From Pachypanchax playfairii (Eukaryota > Chordata > Actinopteri > Cyprinodontiformes > Aplocheilidae), in NCBI GenBank assembly GCA_006937955.1, contig SSNP01000124.1:1321761-1385760 (forward strand): DNA of 64,000 nucleotides. The letters run 5' to 3'. Of this stretch, positions 47,290-59,800 are shown piece after piece. The notes below the pieces were generated by a model. That model worked only from the letters and a program-made list of their open reading frames with translations, did not search any database and was not told the DNA's origin. A program made the translations under genes and the position numbers. The first letter of the stretch is position 1, and every line of letters begins with the position of its first letter.

Positions 47290-49202
47290 GGTGCACAGAG
47301 TGATGTCTAATATTCACTTAGACAAGTTTAAAACAGTAGCTTAAAGTTTTAAAACTTATTTTGTACTGCTATAACCAGTTTTCGTCTGAGGGTGTTGTTG
47401 GGTTTAAAGTTCACTGTGACGTGTTTGGAGAAAATGATTCTGAGTTTTTCAGGTAATCCTGGCATGTGATGGAATGACAAGAGTTTTTTGTAGATTTTAG
47501 CAACCTGCATTGACCTTAGACCTGTTCAGACTAACTTCTGACTTATTCATCTGGTCAAATTCTCCAAACTGAGGTCATTCAAAGGACTATCAACAATATT
47601 CTTTCAGAAACTAACAGTTCATCATAACCATTCCACAGAACCCCTGTTCACATGTGAGAAGCTACCACTAGGTGGTGTACCTGAGCAACCGTATCTCAGC
47701 CAACAACATGGTGCCAAAACTACAAGAAGACATGTGAACAGAGATTTCTGCACAGCAGAGACTCATTTACTTTACTAACACAAATTATAGTTCATGTTAA
47801 TACAGCTGGTGAAAAAAAACTCCTTTGTTCTCAAATATTTGTTTGGTTTGAAATAATGTGCATTAGTTTTTAAATATGATCACAGTTGAGTCTCTGTGTT
47901 TTTGCAACATCTTTTTCCTCTGAGTTACTCGGGGTCTCTGAGCAGATGACTCTACTGGGGATTTACAATCTACTCCACATTCAATTTCCCATCTTGAAAT
48001 TCAAATGTTTGGACTAAAAAAAAGTCGATTGGTGAACAGATCCTGGTCTAAGAGTTGTTTAAAGGAAACAGCTACCGTACAAAGTGACTCTGTGGAAGTT
48101 TTAATAATCTTGGTTTATTTAATTATAACAACGTGCAGTTCAACTCTCCTTTTCTAACTCAAAAGTAATGAGTCGAGACTCAGTATTTCTTGCTTCTGAA
48201 GATAACAGATTTATCAAAGCTGTTTTTTTTTACTCTGCTGACCGAGTAACCACATTAAATACAAAGATATAAGAAGCTGTTTTTATTATTTATTGTCTGC
48301 ACAAACCACAGCCTGTACAAAATGTGCGACGATGAGACAAGTTGTGTAGATCTGAGTTATGAGACGTAAAGGGAAATATGACACCTAGGAACAGAGGTTT
48401 TCTTTTTCCTTTTTGTTTAGAAATGATAAATGTGTCTCCTTGGGAGTGCCAATAATGCACAGGAGATGCACATATCTCAGACTGACAAAGCAAATAGTAG
48501 AAACCTGCTCTGCAGCATGATTAATAGTGATTCTTTCTTTCCCTGCATGTCAGACCTTGTAGACAAATTGCTCAATCACTTCCTTTCTGTCCAGATAGAA
48601 ATTAAGAAATCCTCCTTTTATTTGGGTTTATTGTCTATAACTTACTTATTTAGGAGGCAGAGAAGAAACAAACAAAAAAAAAAGCTGTAAATATCTATAC
48701 AGTGGAAGTAAACAAAACTATTTGTTCTCATTAACCACCATAAAGCAGAAAAACAGGTCATTAAAAACCAGCTTGAAAGAAAAGTCATGTGGTTGTGACC
48801 ATGTATGGGCATGTGTCTCATAGAGATGATGTCACCGATGACCAAGGCTAAAGGGGCTCCCCTTTCATTTGTCAGACAAGTATTACAAAAGGGCGTGTGC
48901 TCTGCTGAGACACACAGATAGTTCAGGGCATATAGATAAGAGTGAGTTGGGGGGGGGGGTGATTAGAGAAACAGTGCAGGTATTGTGAATGAAGTGAAAG
49001 AACACTGTTGTGTAAGGATCTTTGTATCGAGAACAATCTCTTTAAAGGGGAACTTCTGCTAAGTCATGGCAGAAAGAGACAGCTGGAAACAGTTGCTGTA
49101 TTAGTGCACCATGTTTTTTTAAAGGTACGGTCTTTTAAAGAAAGGTGGGAACTAACAAAACAGAAAACGTACTGATTGCTCTCTGGACAGCAGATCTGCA
49201 CT
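47290..49202. other. Upstream flank of glipr2
   Basis: No gene recognised. A short G-run (about 9 bases) lies near 48949-48958. The glipr2 promoter should lie in the last few hundred bases, but no TATA box stands out. Confidence 0.3.
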
Positions 49203-52200
49203 ATGGGAAAATCAGGTGAGTGCTGACAGCAGCAACACTAGCTATGTAATCTCTTTATTCTATTTTATTCATTTCATTTTGATTGAACTGGGTCTACATG
49301 AGTGTGTGCTGCCTTGTTTTACACATCTGTATTTTAAACTAAAGTGTTGTTAGGTGCTGATGCAGCTTCTGTAAGAAATTCCAATGTACACCAGCCTTTT
49401 ATTTTATTAATCTATTGGACCAAATATCCACATTTTTGTGTGTAAACTGTAATATAAAACAACCAGAATAAAAGAACATGTTGAAGCTGCTTCCAGTGGC
49501 TCGTTAGGGTTACCATGGTAACCACACACCTGTGTTTTCTACTCCATCGCAGCACTCTTTAGAAGGCAGGCAGACAAAAAAAAGTGTTTAAATGTGTTTG
49601 GTTAATCTCCTTCTCTGTCTGGTAAATGTGTGCTGGTTTGAATACAGTCATCAGATTACAACTGAACATCTGTACCATGACATTTTGAAGGAGGTGGTCT
49701 TGGTGCAGTTCCACGATTATAGGTTGTAATTTTACCTCAATCGAACACCAGGCGTATGCTGCAAGTCAACTGAATGTTTTTAACTTGATTTTTGTGACAC
49801 ATTTTGGTTCACTATCAATTTTCTCCATGTGAAAAAAAAAAAAATCATCCACACTGGATGATACACAGCTACCAAAAGTCACAGCACAGTATTTCTAATC
49901 AAATTGCAAATTTGGATATTTAAAAATGATAAAATGATGAAAAAAGGTCTGCTTATACGTGAATGATATTATCAGTTCTTCCAACATAACTGAACACTGC
50001 CAGTTGCTTCTGTTGTTTCCACGGGAATATATGAATGTGCCCATTGTGTGAGCTCTGAAGCGAAAGCGGGACTTCTGGAAAGGCCTGTGAGTGACAGGCA
50101 CCAGGCAGTGGAGTAGGAGGGGGTTATCAGGATGATGTTTCCATAGTCACAGTGTGAGGTCAGACGGTCTGAACCCTCTGCTCTGAGGTCATGCATGAGT
50201 ATTCTCCTTGTCTTTGTCTTTTTGTCTGTCCTCTCCATCTCACAGCCTCAAAGCAGTTTGCAGAGGAGTTGCTGCAGAGCCACAACGAGTACAGGAGGAA
50301 GCACCAGGCTCCTCCGCTGAAGCTGAGCAGCAAGCTGAGCAGGGAAGCTGCCCGGTGGGTTACTGCACATGCACAGATCAAATTATAAAACTAATGAGCA
50401 GGACTTCAGTAAATCAGTCACTGTCAGAGTTTAGAGGGGAGTAGTGACTGCTCCAGCTGAGCCTGTCAAATACAATAAGCACCAAATTTGATACATCTGG
50501 GGTCAGTGTGTCTGATTACAAGTTATAATGATAATTAAATCCTCTTAACTGAATCTGCATTAAAATGTTAATCAAATAAAGTGTAAAAAAAATAGATTTC
50601 AGTCAAAACTTATTAGCACCAAATTAACTCAGTTAATCTGAACAAAGGATTCGGTTGAGTCTTTTGTAACTCTATTTGCTGTTGTTTGAGGGGGTAATTC
50701 CCACTATTTAACACTTTTTTTCCAGTTTTTATACTCCTACACATATGAGCCCTACTCAGTTTAAACCTGTATTAATTTCATTGAAATTATATAAGATTGT
50801 GAAATCCAAATTAATATTTTTGTCCCAAAAACAAAAGACGTCCGATGACATTATGTATTGATGTACTCAGGATCATCCCTAAGATGCATGGTGTCTTAGA
50901 TGAAAAAAGATTTTGGCGCCCCCTACCATCCTGAACAGAAACAACATAACTCAATAATTGGATTACCTTATTATTTAGGCCTGGGCAATATATTGATTAA
51001 ACCAAATTATTTGAATTTTTTGTGGTAATTTTTGTGGCAATTTAGAAAATAAGTAGCATTTAGTTTTACATAGTTTGCTGCGACAGATGATCAGCAAGAG
51101 ACCTCACGCTGCAACATTTGCCTAAAGCCCATCGCAGTCAAAGGCAGCAGCACCACAAACCAGCAACTGAAACAGGCATCCAGCCAAATATGACACCAGT
51201 CTTTTCAAGACCAAGATGCTGTTTGTACTTGTTATTTTTTTTAATAAGTAGGAGAAAATCTGAAAAAATGATAAATCGAATTTTTTAAAAATCTGATTTT
51301 TATTTACATCAGGAACCACCCCCAGCCCTAGTTGCAATAAATATTTATTTATACTAAAATTAATCATACAGACTATAAATAGAACAGTGCAATGAAAAAA
51401 AAAACACACTCAAAACAACATTAACAGTAAACGATAAACAAAAATTAACAACAGATAAAATGCCTTTATGTTTGTAATAATAATAATAATTAGGATAAGG
51501 TGCAGATGGTACCCTAGTCAATGGCCTGAGTGGCCTATGATCAGGGCCGACCCTGAATGCAATGAACAAAAAATCAGTCATATTTTGGTGATAGATTTGT
51601 AAAAATCTTTATCAAGGTTAAGAAATCATTTTTTTACCACTTTTTATGGAACAAGTGTAAAAAATTCATCCCATAAGTTTAATAACTTATCTTCATTTGA
51701 TGTGCACCATTTATTTGGACTATTTGAGACCACAAAGCAGTCATATATTACAATAAAGTCTTGCATAAGAGAACCTACTAGATTAACAGGTTTCTACTTC
51801 ATTTGCTAATCAATTCTAAAGTAAGGTACAGGATCCCTCGGCGAGAGCACAAACACTATAAACATTAATTTCTCTCTCTGTCAGTTAAACTTAATGAGCA
51901 ACTTCTGCACTTAGAACAGCAGGGAGACTCCAGAACGACAGCAGGTTCTACCAATTACTCTTGTGCTGCTATGCATGGCAAGAGAAAAGTGCTGTTATAC
52001 CTCATTTCTGTGTGAAACACTAAAGACATCCTTTTGAATTTGTATAAGATGAACAGCATGAATGGCCTGTGGCTACATTTCCTGGCTTTATCACAGCTCA
52101 AAGTTTGAAAGTAGGTCCCAATTTAATTATCTGTTTTTCCCGATACACACCACTTCTCCATCTATACAGTTTGCTCTAATTGGAGACAATAAGCTCGACC

Positions 52201-54925
52201 TCGACCAAGATGTTAAACTCTGTTTTTACCCTCAAACCGGTGCAGATTATAAATTCTGTGACCTGTACACCAATCACAGCCCGTGTTGCTACTTTTTATA
52301 CACCATTACTTTGGTCTTTAAAGCCCCCTTCACGTCAGATGATGACCCTATATGATGTATTAAATCGGCCAGGATGCGAAGGATCTTTGCAGGGTCGCCA
52401 CTTTATGACAGTGTGATGGGTTGGCTATTGTTTTAAGGACAGTTATGGTGGTTTATTATCTGTATTTTAATTTTAAGGGATTTTTTTTTCCAAATTTGCC
52501 ACAATCCAGTCATGTTCTGACAGCATGCAATGGAGTCTTCATCCACAGTTTAGGAGACCCAATGCTTTCCTCTCTTGGTGTCAAAAAGACAAATTCAATC
52601 CACTTCAAACCACACTGTGCATGAAACAGTCAGCTCAGTGAGTGCAACAAAAGTTTTAGTTTGAAAAACATGTCAACACAATTATTTTGTGGTGAAAATG
52701 ACTTAAAAAAAACTAAATGTTAGACAGTACTGATGAACAGTGACGATTCCAACTGAACACTGTCCAGTTACTTCATTCATTCATCCCCAGGAAAGAGGCT
52801 TCAGGTTGTAGCTGAAACATGTTCACATCTAAAGATCTAGATTTTTTTTACATGAACATGATTCATGGTTCATTTTTATGATAAACAATCATTGATTTTC
52901 TAAAAAGTTGTCTTAAAATTTTTTTGTGACAAACATGTCACAGTTTGTCTCAGATTGATGAACTGCTGTCGATCTTTACATCATACACTCAGCCATGTTA
53001 CAGAGATCTGTCTCCAGTTAACCTCATTGTTGTCAAACATTCCTCCATTCGTTTCTGAAATGTGCCAATTACTTTTCAAGCCTTTTCTTGTCTCTGTTCC
53101 AACTCTGATGAGCTCGTATTTTCTCAACAAAATACTGCAAATCTCTATTTCAACATCTGATTTGTTTTTTGTGCTCTACTGGGAATGAAATATGGGTTTA
53201 TGAGACTTCCAGAGTTTTGTATTTATTTGTATTTAAATTTTACACAGCATCCTAGCTGAGGTTGCACAACACAGCAAAATGAGAACTCAGTGTTATGTTT
53301 TGTTTTTTCAGATATGCTGAAAGTCTGGCAAGCACACGAATTCTGAAACACAGTGAGGAGTCCAGCAGGGGGAGCTGTGGAGAAAATCTGGCATGGGCTT
53401 CCTATGACCAATCAGGTATGATATAGCCTACCTTTTTAAACCACTTGAGTGATATGGTTTCTATGGTATAGATGATTTTATTTATAATTTGAGATGGAAA
53501 AGGAAACCAAAAACACAAGCTTGAGGTTGTCGCTCTGTACAGACGGGGTTTAGCTGAACAGCTGGGGTCCTTTTTTTTTCCTCTGCCACTTCAGTAACTA
53601 TGATTCACTGCACAAATATCTCCGCTCAGGCTAAATATTGATAAAACGTTTTAAGAGCTGATAGCAAAAAGCTGCAGCATTATAAACATTTGCTCAAGAG
53701 GAATTTGAGCCTGACAGTTGTTGCTCTAAGGTTTGCATGTGGGACACACAGCTGATCTGAACGTCCTCTTAATAACTGATGTCACATTCATTTGTCGGCT
53801 GCTCATGCAGGAAAGGACGTGGCAGATCGCTGGTATGATGAAGTCAAAAAATACAACTTCAGCCGCCCTGGATTTTCTTCCGGCACTGGTGAGATTCACA
53901 CTTGTGTCACTTGTCTCATCTTTTCCTGTCTGTCTCAGTTTATCTGTCACTCGCTCTGCTTCCTTTGTCATTTTCTGTTTACTTGTCACTTTTTTTTTTT
54001 CATTCTGTCTGAGTGTCTCACTTACCCAGACGTCAGGGAGGTTTGTTGTTATTCATGTGCTGGTGTCAGCGTGTGTGACTGCCTGACTTGGTGTTCGTCC
54101 AAGGGGAAACCGAGGGGACATCAGTCATAGAAATCCCCCATGACCTGACGTGCCATATTCAGTCTGCTCTAAATTATCCAGATGGTTTCCAATAAACTTA
54201 AACACCCGAGTTGGAGGAACTTAAACTCCATAAAGCATCTCAGATCAGGCACACAGGCATAGCCAGGGATGGGGGGGATGGGGGGAGATAAACCATGCGG
54301 GACCCAAATAATTTATACCACTTTAGTTCAGAATATTAATAGTAAACATGATATTTCCCAGCATACGTGCAATTAAATATATCTCGGAACTTCATATTCT
54401 AAAGATCCACTGATTTCAAACACTGGTAGGACCATTAATTAGAAAATTTGGGCTGTTTGATGCTGCTTGTGTAAAGTTGCTGTTGAGTTTAGCTGTTACT
54501 TCCTTCAGTTACCACAAGAGGGAGCTGCAGCCCCAGTCCCAAGCTCCCCCCCTCAACCAAATACACACTTAGAGGAAAAAAACGAATTGGAACAAGTTTA
54601 AGGAATATTTGTAATAAAAATTCCCCCTTCTGTAAATATTTTGGTGAATGACAGGCATGTTGTAACAGGAAGTCTCTCTCTTGCTCCATCTCCTGATGTT
54701 TTTGTTTTGGTTTCTGCCTAATTAATTATTTTCTATTTTTGATTCATCTCCTCAACAGGTCACTTCACAGCCATGGTGTGGAAGAACAGCAAAAAGCTGG
54801 GCGTTGGAAAAGCCACTGCATCGGATGGTTCTTCCTTCGTGGTAGCCAGATATTTCCCAGCAGGGAACATCACCAACCAGGGACACTTTGAGAATAACGT
54901 CCTCGCAGCTAAAACAAACTCTTGA
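49203..54925 (+). CDS. glipr2: GLIPR2 / GAPR-1, CAP-domain protein of the Golgi membrane, 5 exons
   Basis: Exons: 49203-49215, 50246-50354, 53312-53415, 53811-53888 and 54759-54925; all GT/AG and in phase, giving 156 aa (mammalian protein about 154). The first coding exon is only 13 nt (ATGGGAAAATCAG), and the start MGKSASK fits N-myristoylation at Gly2, as known for GAPR-1. The protein is one CAP/SCP domain. The putative tetrad His54, Glu65, Glu86 and His103 is intact, with signatures CGENLAW (63-69) and GHFTAMVW (102-109). There is no signal peptide, consistent with the cytosolic-face, lipid-raft Golgi location of the family, where it is linked to membrane binding and to Beclin 1 and autophagy control. 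Intron 2 hosts a hAT-type element carrying a second, nested element. Confidence 0.96.
50868..51555 (+). mobile_element. hAT-type non-autonomous element, copy 3, interrupted
   Basis: Starts caggatcatccctaag and ends cagggccgaccctg, related to copies 1 and 2. It is split by the relic 50976-51330. Outside that insert the matching text continues (tggcgccccctaccatcc, then tatttatttatactaaaat). Candidate target duplications gatgtact / aatgcaat are diverged (5 of 8), fitting an older insertion. Located in glipr2 intron 2. Confidence 0.75.
50976..51330 (+). mobile_element. Nested hAT relic with a BED-type zinc finger remnant
   Basis: The left end taggcctgggcaat and the right end (reverse complement tagggctggg) look like inverted hAT termini. 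Inside, near 51110-51195, the frame reads CNICLKPIAVKGSSTTN and, after a one-base slip, HPAKYDT. This is the pattern of the BED zinc finger at the N-terminus of hAT transposases (Cys-x2-Cys, then KGSSTTN, then HP-x-KY). The slip and a following stop make it non-functional. It lies inside hAT-type copy 3. The target duplication is unresolved. Confidence 0.6.
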
Positions 54926-55321
54926 AGAAATATTGATCCTCTTAAATGGATTTGAACACAAAGCATTTGTTCCATCTTACAGGAAAGAGGCTGCACGGCT
55001 GTGGAGACTCAGGACAGTCTGATGGCTTGTAGAAGATAAAACATGCCACAGTTCTTCAATTTTAATCCTATTAACTTCCTTTTTATTACCTCTGACAATA
55101 TTTCCTGTAATAACCATGATTTTTATGTATTTTTACACCGAAGTACAATATTACTTTTTTTTTCATGTAAGATTATGAGCTAATTCAAACATAGGATCCA
55201 CTTGTAACATGTAATGTGAAGCTGATGACTGTACTTGCTTGGAATGTCCCTGTTACATCCTTTTTGTGTTGAAACAGATGGCGCAGTCCCCTGCTGTCTC
55301 ACACTCTAATCAGTTTTGTGT

Positions 55322-55327
55322 AATAAA
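55322..55327 (+). terminator. glipr2 poly(A) signal AATAAA
   Basis: First exact AATAAA (within gtaataaag) after the glipr2 stop, about 400 nt downstream, followed by TG-rich text (gtgtctctgtgtgcg) that suits a cleavage-site downstream element. Confidence 0.65.
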
Positions 55328-56175
55328 GTTGAGAGACTTACAGAAATGTGTCTCTGTGTGCGAAACTCTGAATAAAAAACAGATTTATTTGAACATGACT
55401 CACACTCATGGCTTCCTTTCCAAAATATTACAGGAAACTCCAGTCATAGTATTTGAATGTTTATTTCATGTATAAACAGAATTTCTCCACCCAATCAGCT
55501 GTTCTTTGACCACACAGAGGAAATGTGTTTATAGGTGGGCAAATAAATTGGCCTAAAAAGGGTTTTGTGTAAAAGTTGAATGACCTCAGTTTGGAGAAAA
55601 AGATTATTCTAACTAACCTGACAAGCTAATAATCCAAGCAGTGCTAGGACCAACATTGATTTAATTTGTCTTTAACAACTTTTCAAATAACATCTCAGTT
55701 TTTGTAAACACAATTTTATAATCCTTTGCATTGATTATCTCAGCAGACATTATGGGAGGTTTTTGATGGAAATGCCATGCTATGCTAAAGGTGCTATAGC
55801 TAGTCGAGTTTGCACATACACCTAAAATGCAATATAAATAACCCTGTACATAATTTTTTATATGAACTGCTCTGGATTTTTTTGAATGAGTTGTTCAAGA
55901 TGGCAGCTGTGATCCACTTTCCTGCTAGTTGTCACCGGTCAGCTCAGAATGAAACTCTGTTTCTTCAAATTGACATTGAAGGCAACACAGCTCCAACAGG
56001 TAAGATATTAACGGTTCTTAACTTCTCCACTGAACCCTTAACCATCCTTTTAATCTTATTTAGAACTATGACATCAGTGGCCATCCAAATATTTTTTTGA
56101 TTTTGCTGTGTGTGTGTGTTTGCTCTGTTCTACTTATCAGAATCATTGACATAGTTCAGTCACGCTGGAACAGAC

Positions 56176-56181
56176 TTTATT
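56176..56181 (-). terminator. nacad poly(A) signal AATAAA
   Basis: Exact AATAAA on the minus strand, 117 nt after the nacad stop codon (56298-56300). The convergent glipr2 signal lies about 850 bp away, so the two transcripts end tail to tail without overlap. Confidence 0.7.
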
Positions 56182-56297
56182 TAGCAGATACTTGGGGATG
56201 CAACATACAGCAGCAGTGATACAGAAGAATACGCAGCGTTTAGGCTTTAGAAAGGCTGGAAGGAGGGAGTCGGGATCAAACTGTCCTCTGTCCTCAC

Positions 56298-56824
56298 TCA
56301 CATCGTCAGCTCCTGGGAAAATAAAAACAATAAAATGGTTCAATATAAAAGATAATGTATAAAAAAAAAATCAGATCAAAATTGAAGTAATCCAAATTAA
56401 TTTTCATTCATATTCATAGACTTTTAGAACACACCAAGGAAAGTGTGTCATTTAATTGTTAGTTTTTGTTGCCATCTAGTGGACATGACATCACACTGCA
56501 GGTCATCAGGGAATTATTTTTAATGCAAAATAGAAGTTGTTCTTGTTATTTGTCCTCGACTCTTCCTCTCCCCTCCCTCCCATTGTTTTGTTCTGCCCTC
56601 TCTCTCTTCCTCCTTCTACCCCCCAGCCCCCCCCACCCCACCCCCCCCCCACCCCTCCTCCTTACCATGATAGCATTCACAATGTCATTCTTGTTGTGTT
56701 TCAGAGCACGGACAGCTTTGGCTCGCGACACATTGGCCTGAGCCATCACCAGTTCGATATCTCTCTGCTCAAGTCCTCCATCGTCCACCTGATGTGCAGG
56801 AAGGAATAAAGACAATGAGATATA

Positions 56825-56887
<63 letters not shown>

Positions 56888-59800
56888 TTTAGGTACTAGG
56901 AGCAGTTTTGTGAGAATGTATTAGACAGCTCCTACCTCCTCTTCCTCCTCTTCACTCTCCTCCTTGATGGTGAGACTAGGAGGGACAGGTGGTACTAATG
57001 GAGAGGAGTTCATAGGCACCTTAAATTTCTCAGCAGCTGCTTTGTGAGCCTGCTGAGATAAGTCCTCGATCTGAGAATAGAAAGGAAATTAGGTCAGAGA
57101 ACAAAACCTAATGTAAAGAAGTCTGGATATTTAAGAATGGATGAAAGACACAACCTTTGCCTCCCCAAATACAATATAAATGTCCGACACGGGACTTTTG
57201 AACACATCTGGTCTGCTGATGACAAACAAGATGCTTTTGGACTTCCTGATGGTGATTCTGGTCACACCGTGGACTGGCTTCAGACCCAGCTTAGACATGG
57301 CCTATAAATCAACAGGTGGGAAAAATACCACATAAAACCAAACACACAAACATTTCGTCATTTAGCTCTTGATTCAGGGTTTGATCAGTTCATTTCAACA
57401 CAGGAGTTTATAGACATCATTCTGACCTTCCGGGCCTTCTTTTCACTCCGGCTCTGCTTGGGTCTGTTTAGTCCTTCTTCTGCAGAGGAGATGGACTAAA
57501 GAAAATATGAACAGTTTTATTGTGAGAATTTGATTTGTGGTGGTTTCAGTCTTGCTAGTTTATTTACCTGACATCATCCCCACTATTATGAATTAAAAGT
57601 AATTTATTTATCTTTACACATGAAGAAAAGAACTTATCAGATCTGCAAACAAGTTTAAATATGAGACAAAGATGACCTGAATAAATACAAACTGCTGTTT
57701 TCGAAATATTTCATAAAGGGAAAACGTAGCAGGTCAATGAACTAATTAAAAATGAAGGTTTTGGAGCGGCCCAGTTAAAATCAAATTACAAACACATTTA
57801 TGATTTTTAAACTGGATGTTTGTGCTCAAAATCCCTCCAGTGTGTGTGAAATAAAACAATTTTGAATGGAACAAAGTTCCTCCGGCAATGTCAAACACTC
57901 ATTGTCACAGATGCTGTATTAGGTTTAGTGCACAATTATTTTTTTACATAGTACCAGGTTGGTTTGTATAGCATTTTTCCTTTAATAAATAAAACGATCC
58001 TTCATAAACACCATTTTGTATTTGCTCAGGTTTTTTGTCTGATATTAATTTTTCCTGATTTAAAACATTTAAATGTGACAAAGATGAAAAAATGGAAGAA
58101 AAAAAAAAACATGTAAAGGGGGGGCAATACTTTTTCAGTGCACTGTAGAATTTTGGAACAGGTCGAATCAACGTTCCAGTCATTGAAATAAATGCAAATC
58201 AAGTAAGAGGAAACAGTTAAAACCGCACCACAGAGCAATACACTTACACAAAATGTCCAGCCTTTAATGATCCCATCAACATGAGTGATATATGAATTAA
58301 AATTGAAACCAGTTTTCTCTGATATTTCATTGGTGTTAACATTAATGATTATGTAATACTCAATAGAGCATGTGAAAGCAGACTCACCTGCGGTTCTAAT
58401 GGTCTCAGTGGTTCCAGCTCCTCTAGATCAGGTACTGACCCTTCACTTTCAGACTCATTACAGGAAGCCATCATGGAACCTACACAAGGATATATTTCAA
58501 ACATACTAAATAAAATATCTCTGTCATTGTTTTATAACATTAGAAACTAACAGCCACAATAATAACAATGTTAACAAGTTTTCATTACAAACTCCTAAAC
58601 CACAACTAATCAGTAAATCAGGTTGAAAATAATTTTATCGTATTTATAAACTATTATGTTCTTCTTGTTTTAAGTGTTTTTGTACCATGTAACATTATCT
58701 GGTATTTAAACACATAAATTAAGCAGAAATTACAAATGGAAAGCAAAGAGTTGTGAATGTTACAGAGTAGAGCTGAAGAAATTTAGGGGATTTCTCAGCC
58801 TGAAGGGCGTTAAAAACACTCACAGCTGTTTTGAATGGATAGGTCGGGCTCCTCCGAAAAGTGGGGACTGATTGGACAGCCCAGCTGTCTGTCAGTGAGT
58901 TGCCAAGAGGAGAAGGGCTGGATTTGTTTTTGATTGGCTGAAGCAGATTCCTGCACTGATTCATTTTGGCCTCTTGCAGCTCCCCTGGAATGAGATCTGT
59001 GACCCTTTTGGTGCTGCCCACCATTATCCGCTCTGTCGGCATCCTCCTCGGCCACATTAGTACCTTGCAGCAAACACAGTAACAATTTTTTTTTAATGTT
59101 AAAAAGACCAGAGAAAGACTTTTTTCTTGTTTTCATTGATGCAAAATGGCTGTTCCTAATAAAGAACTGTGTTTGTATTAGTCTAGTTTGCTAACATAAA
59201 CAAGCATTTCTTTACTCACCCCTGCACCTGTCTTGGCTGACCCTGGTATGACCTTGTTTGATTTGTTTGTGAGACTGGACGCTGGCATTGGTCTGAGACT
59301 GTGAATAAGACTGAGGATATGGAAGGTCAGAAGAGTCTGGAACACATATTGAGTTCAGAGTCCCAGTCTCCTGGGTAGCTTGGGACAGGACCAGTGGCAT
59401 GGCAGTGGGCAATGAAGGTGAAGTAACACTTAAAGATGAAAAGTTATCAGTGACCTCTTGGAGATTGTTGCTGTTTAGGGGAAACTCTGAATCAGGGGAC
59501 TGGTGTGTCGTAGGGGAAGAAGAGAAAAGAGTGGGGGTGGTGTGACACATGGACAGTGAAGGTTGCTGTTGGGCTGAGAGGGCAGGCTGAGATTCCTGGA
59601 CAGGTGTGGACAGACCCTCCAATGGCTCTGTTGAGGCAAACGGTTTGGAGAAACAAGTTGAAGAAGTTGGAAAAAGTGGAGCCAAAAAGTGCGATGGGGT
59701 ATTCTGGGTAGGCTTGTTGGGTTCAGTATCAATGTTATTATCATTAATGTCTACTGTAATTCCCCTGTGAGTACCAGACAATGGTCTGTTATCAAGAACT

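Noticed and set aside
56298..59220. Assignment of this gene as muscle-specific NACA (skNAC)
   Set aside because: The C-terminal exons alone would fit both, but the linker AHKAAAEKFKVP, the end EQRDIELVMAQANVSRAKA and the islands in the giant exon match NACAD better.
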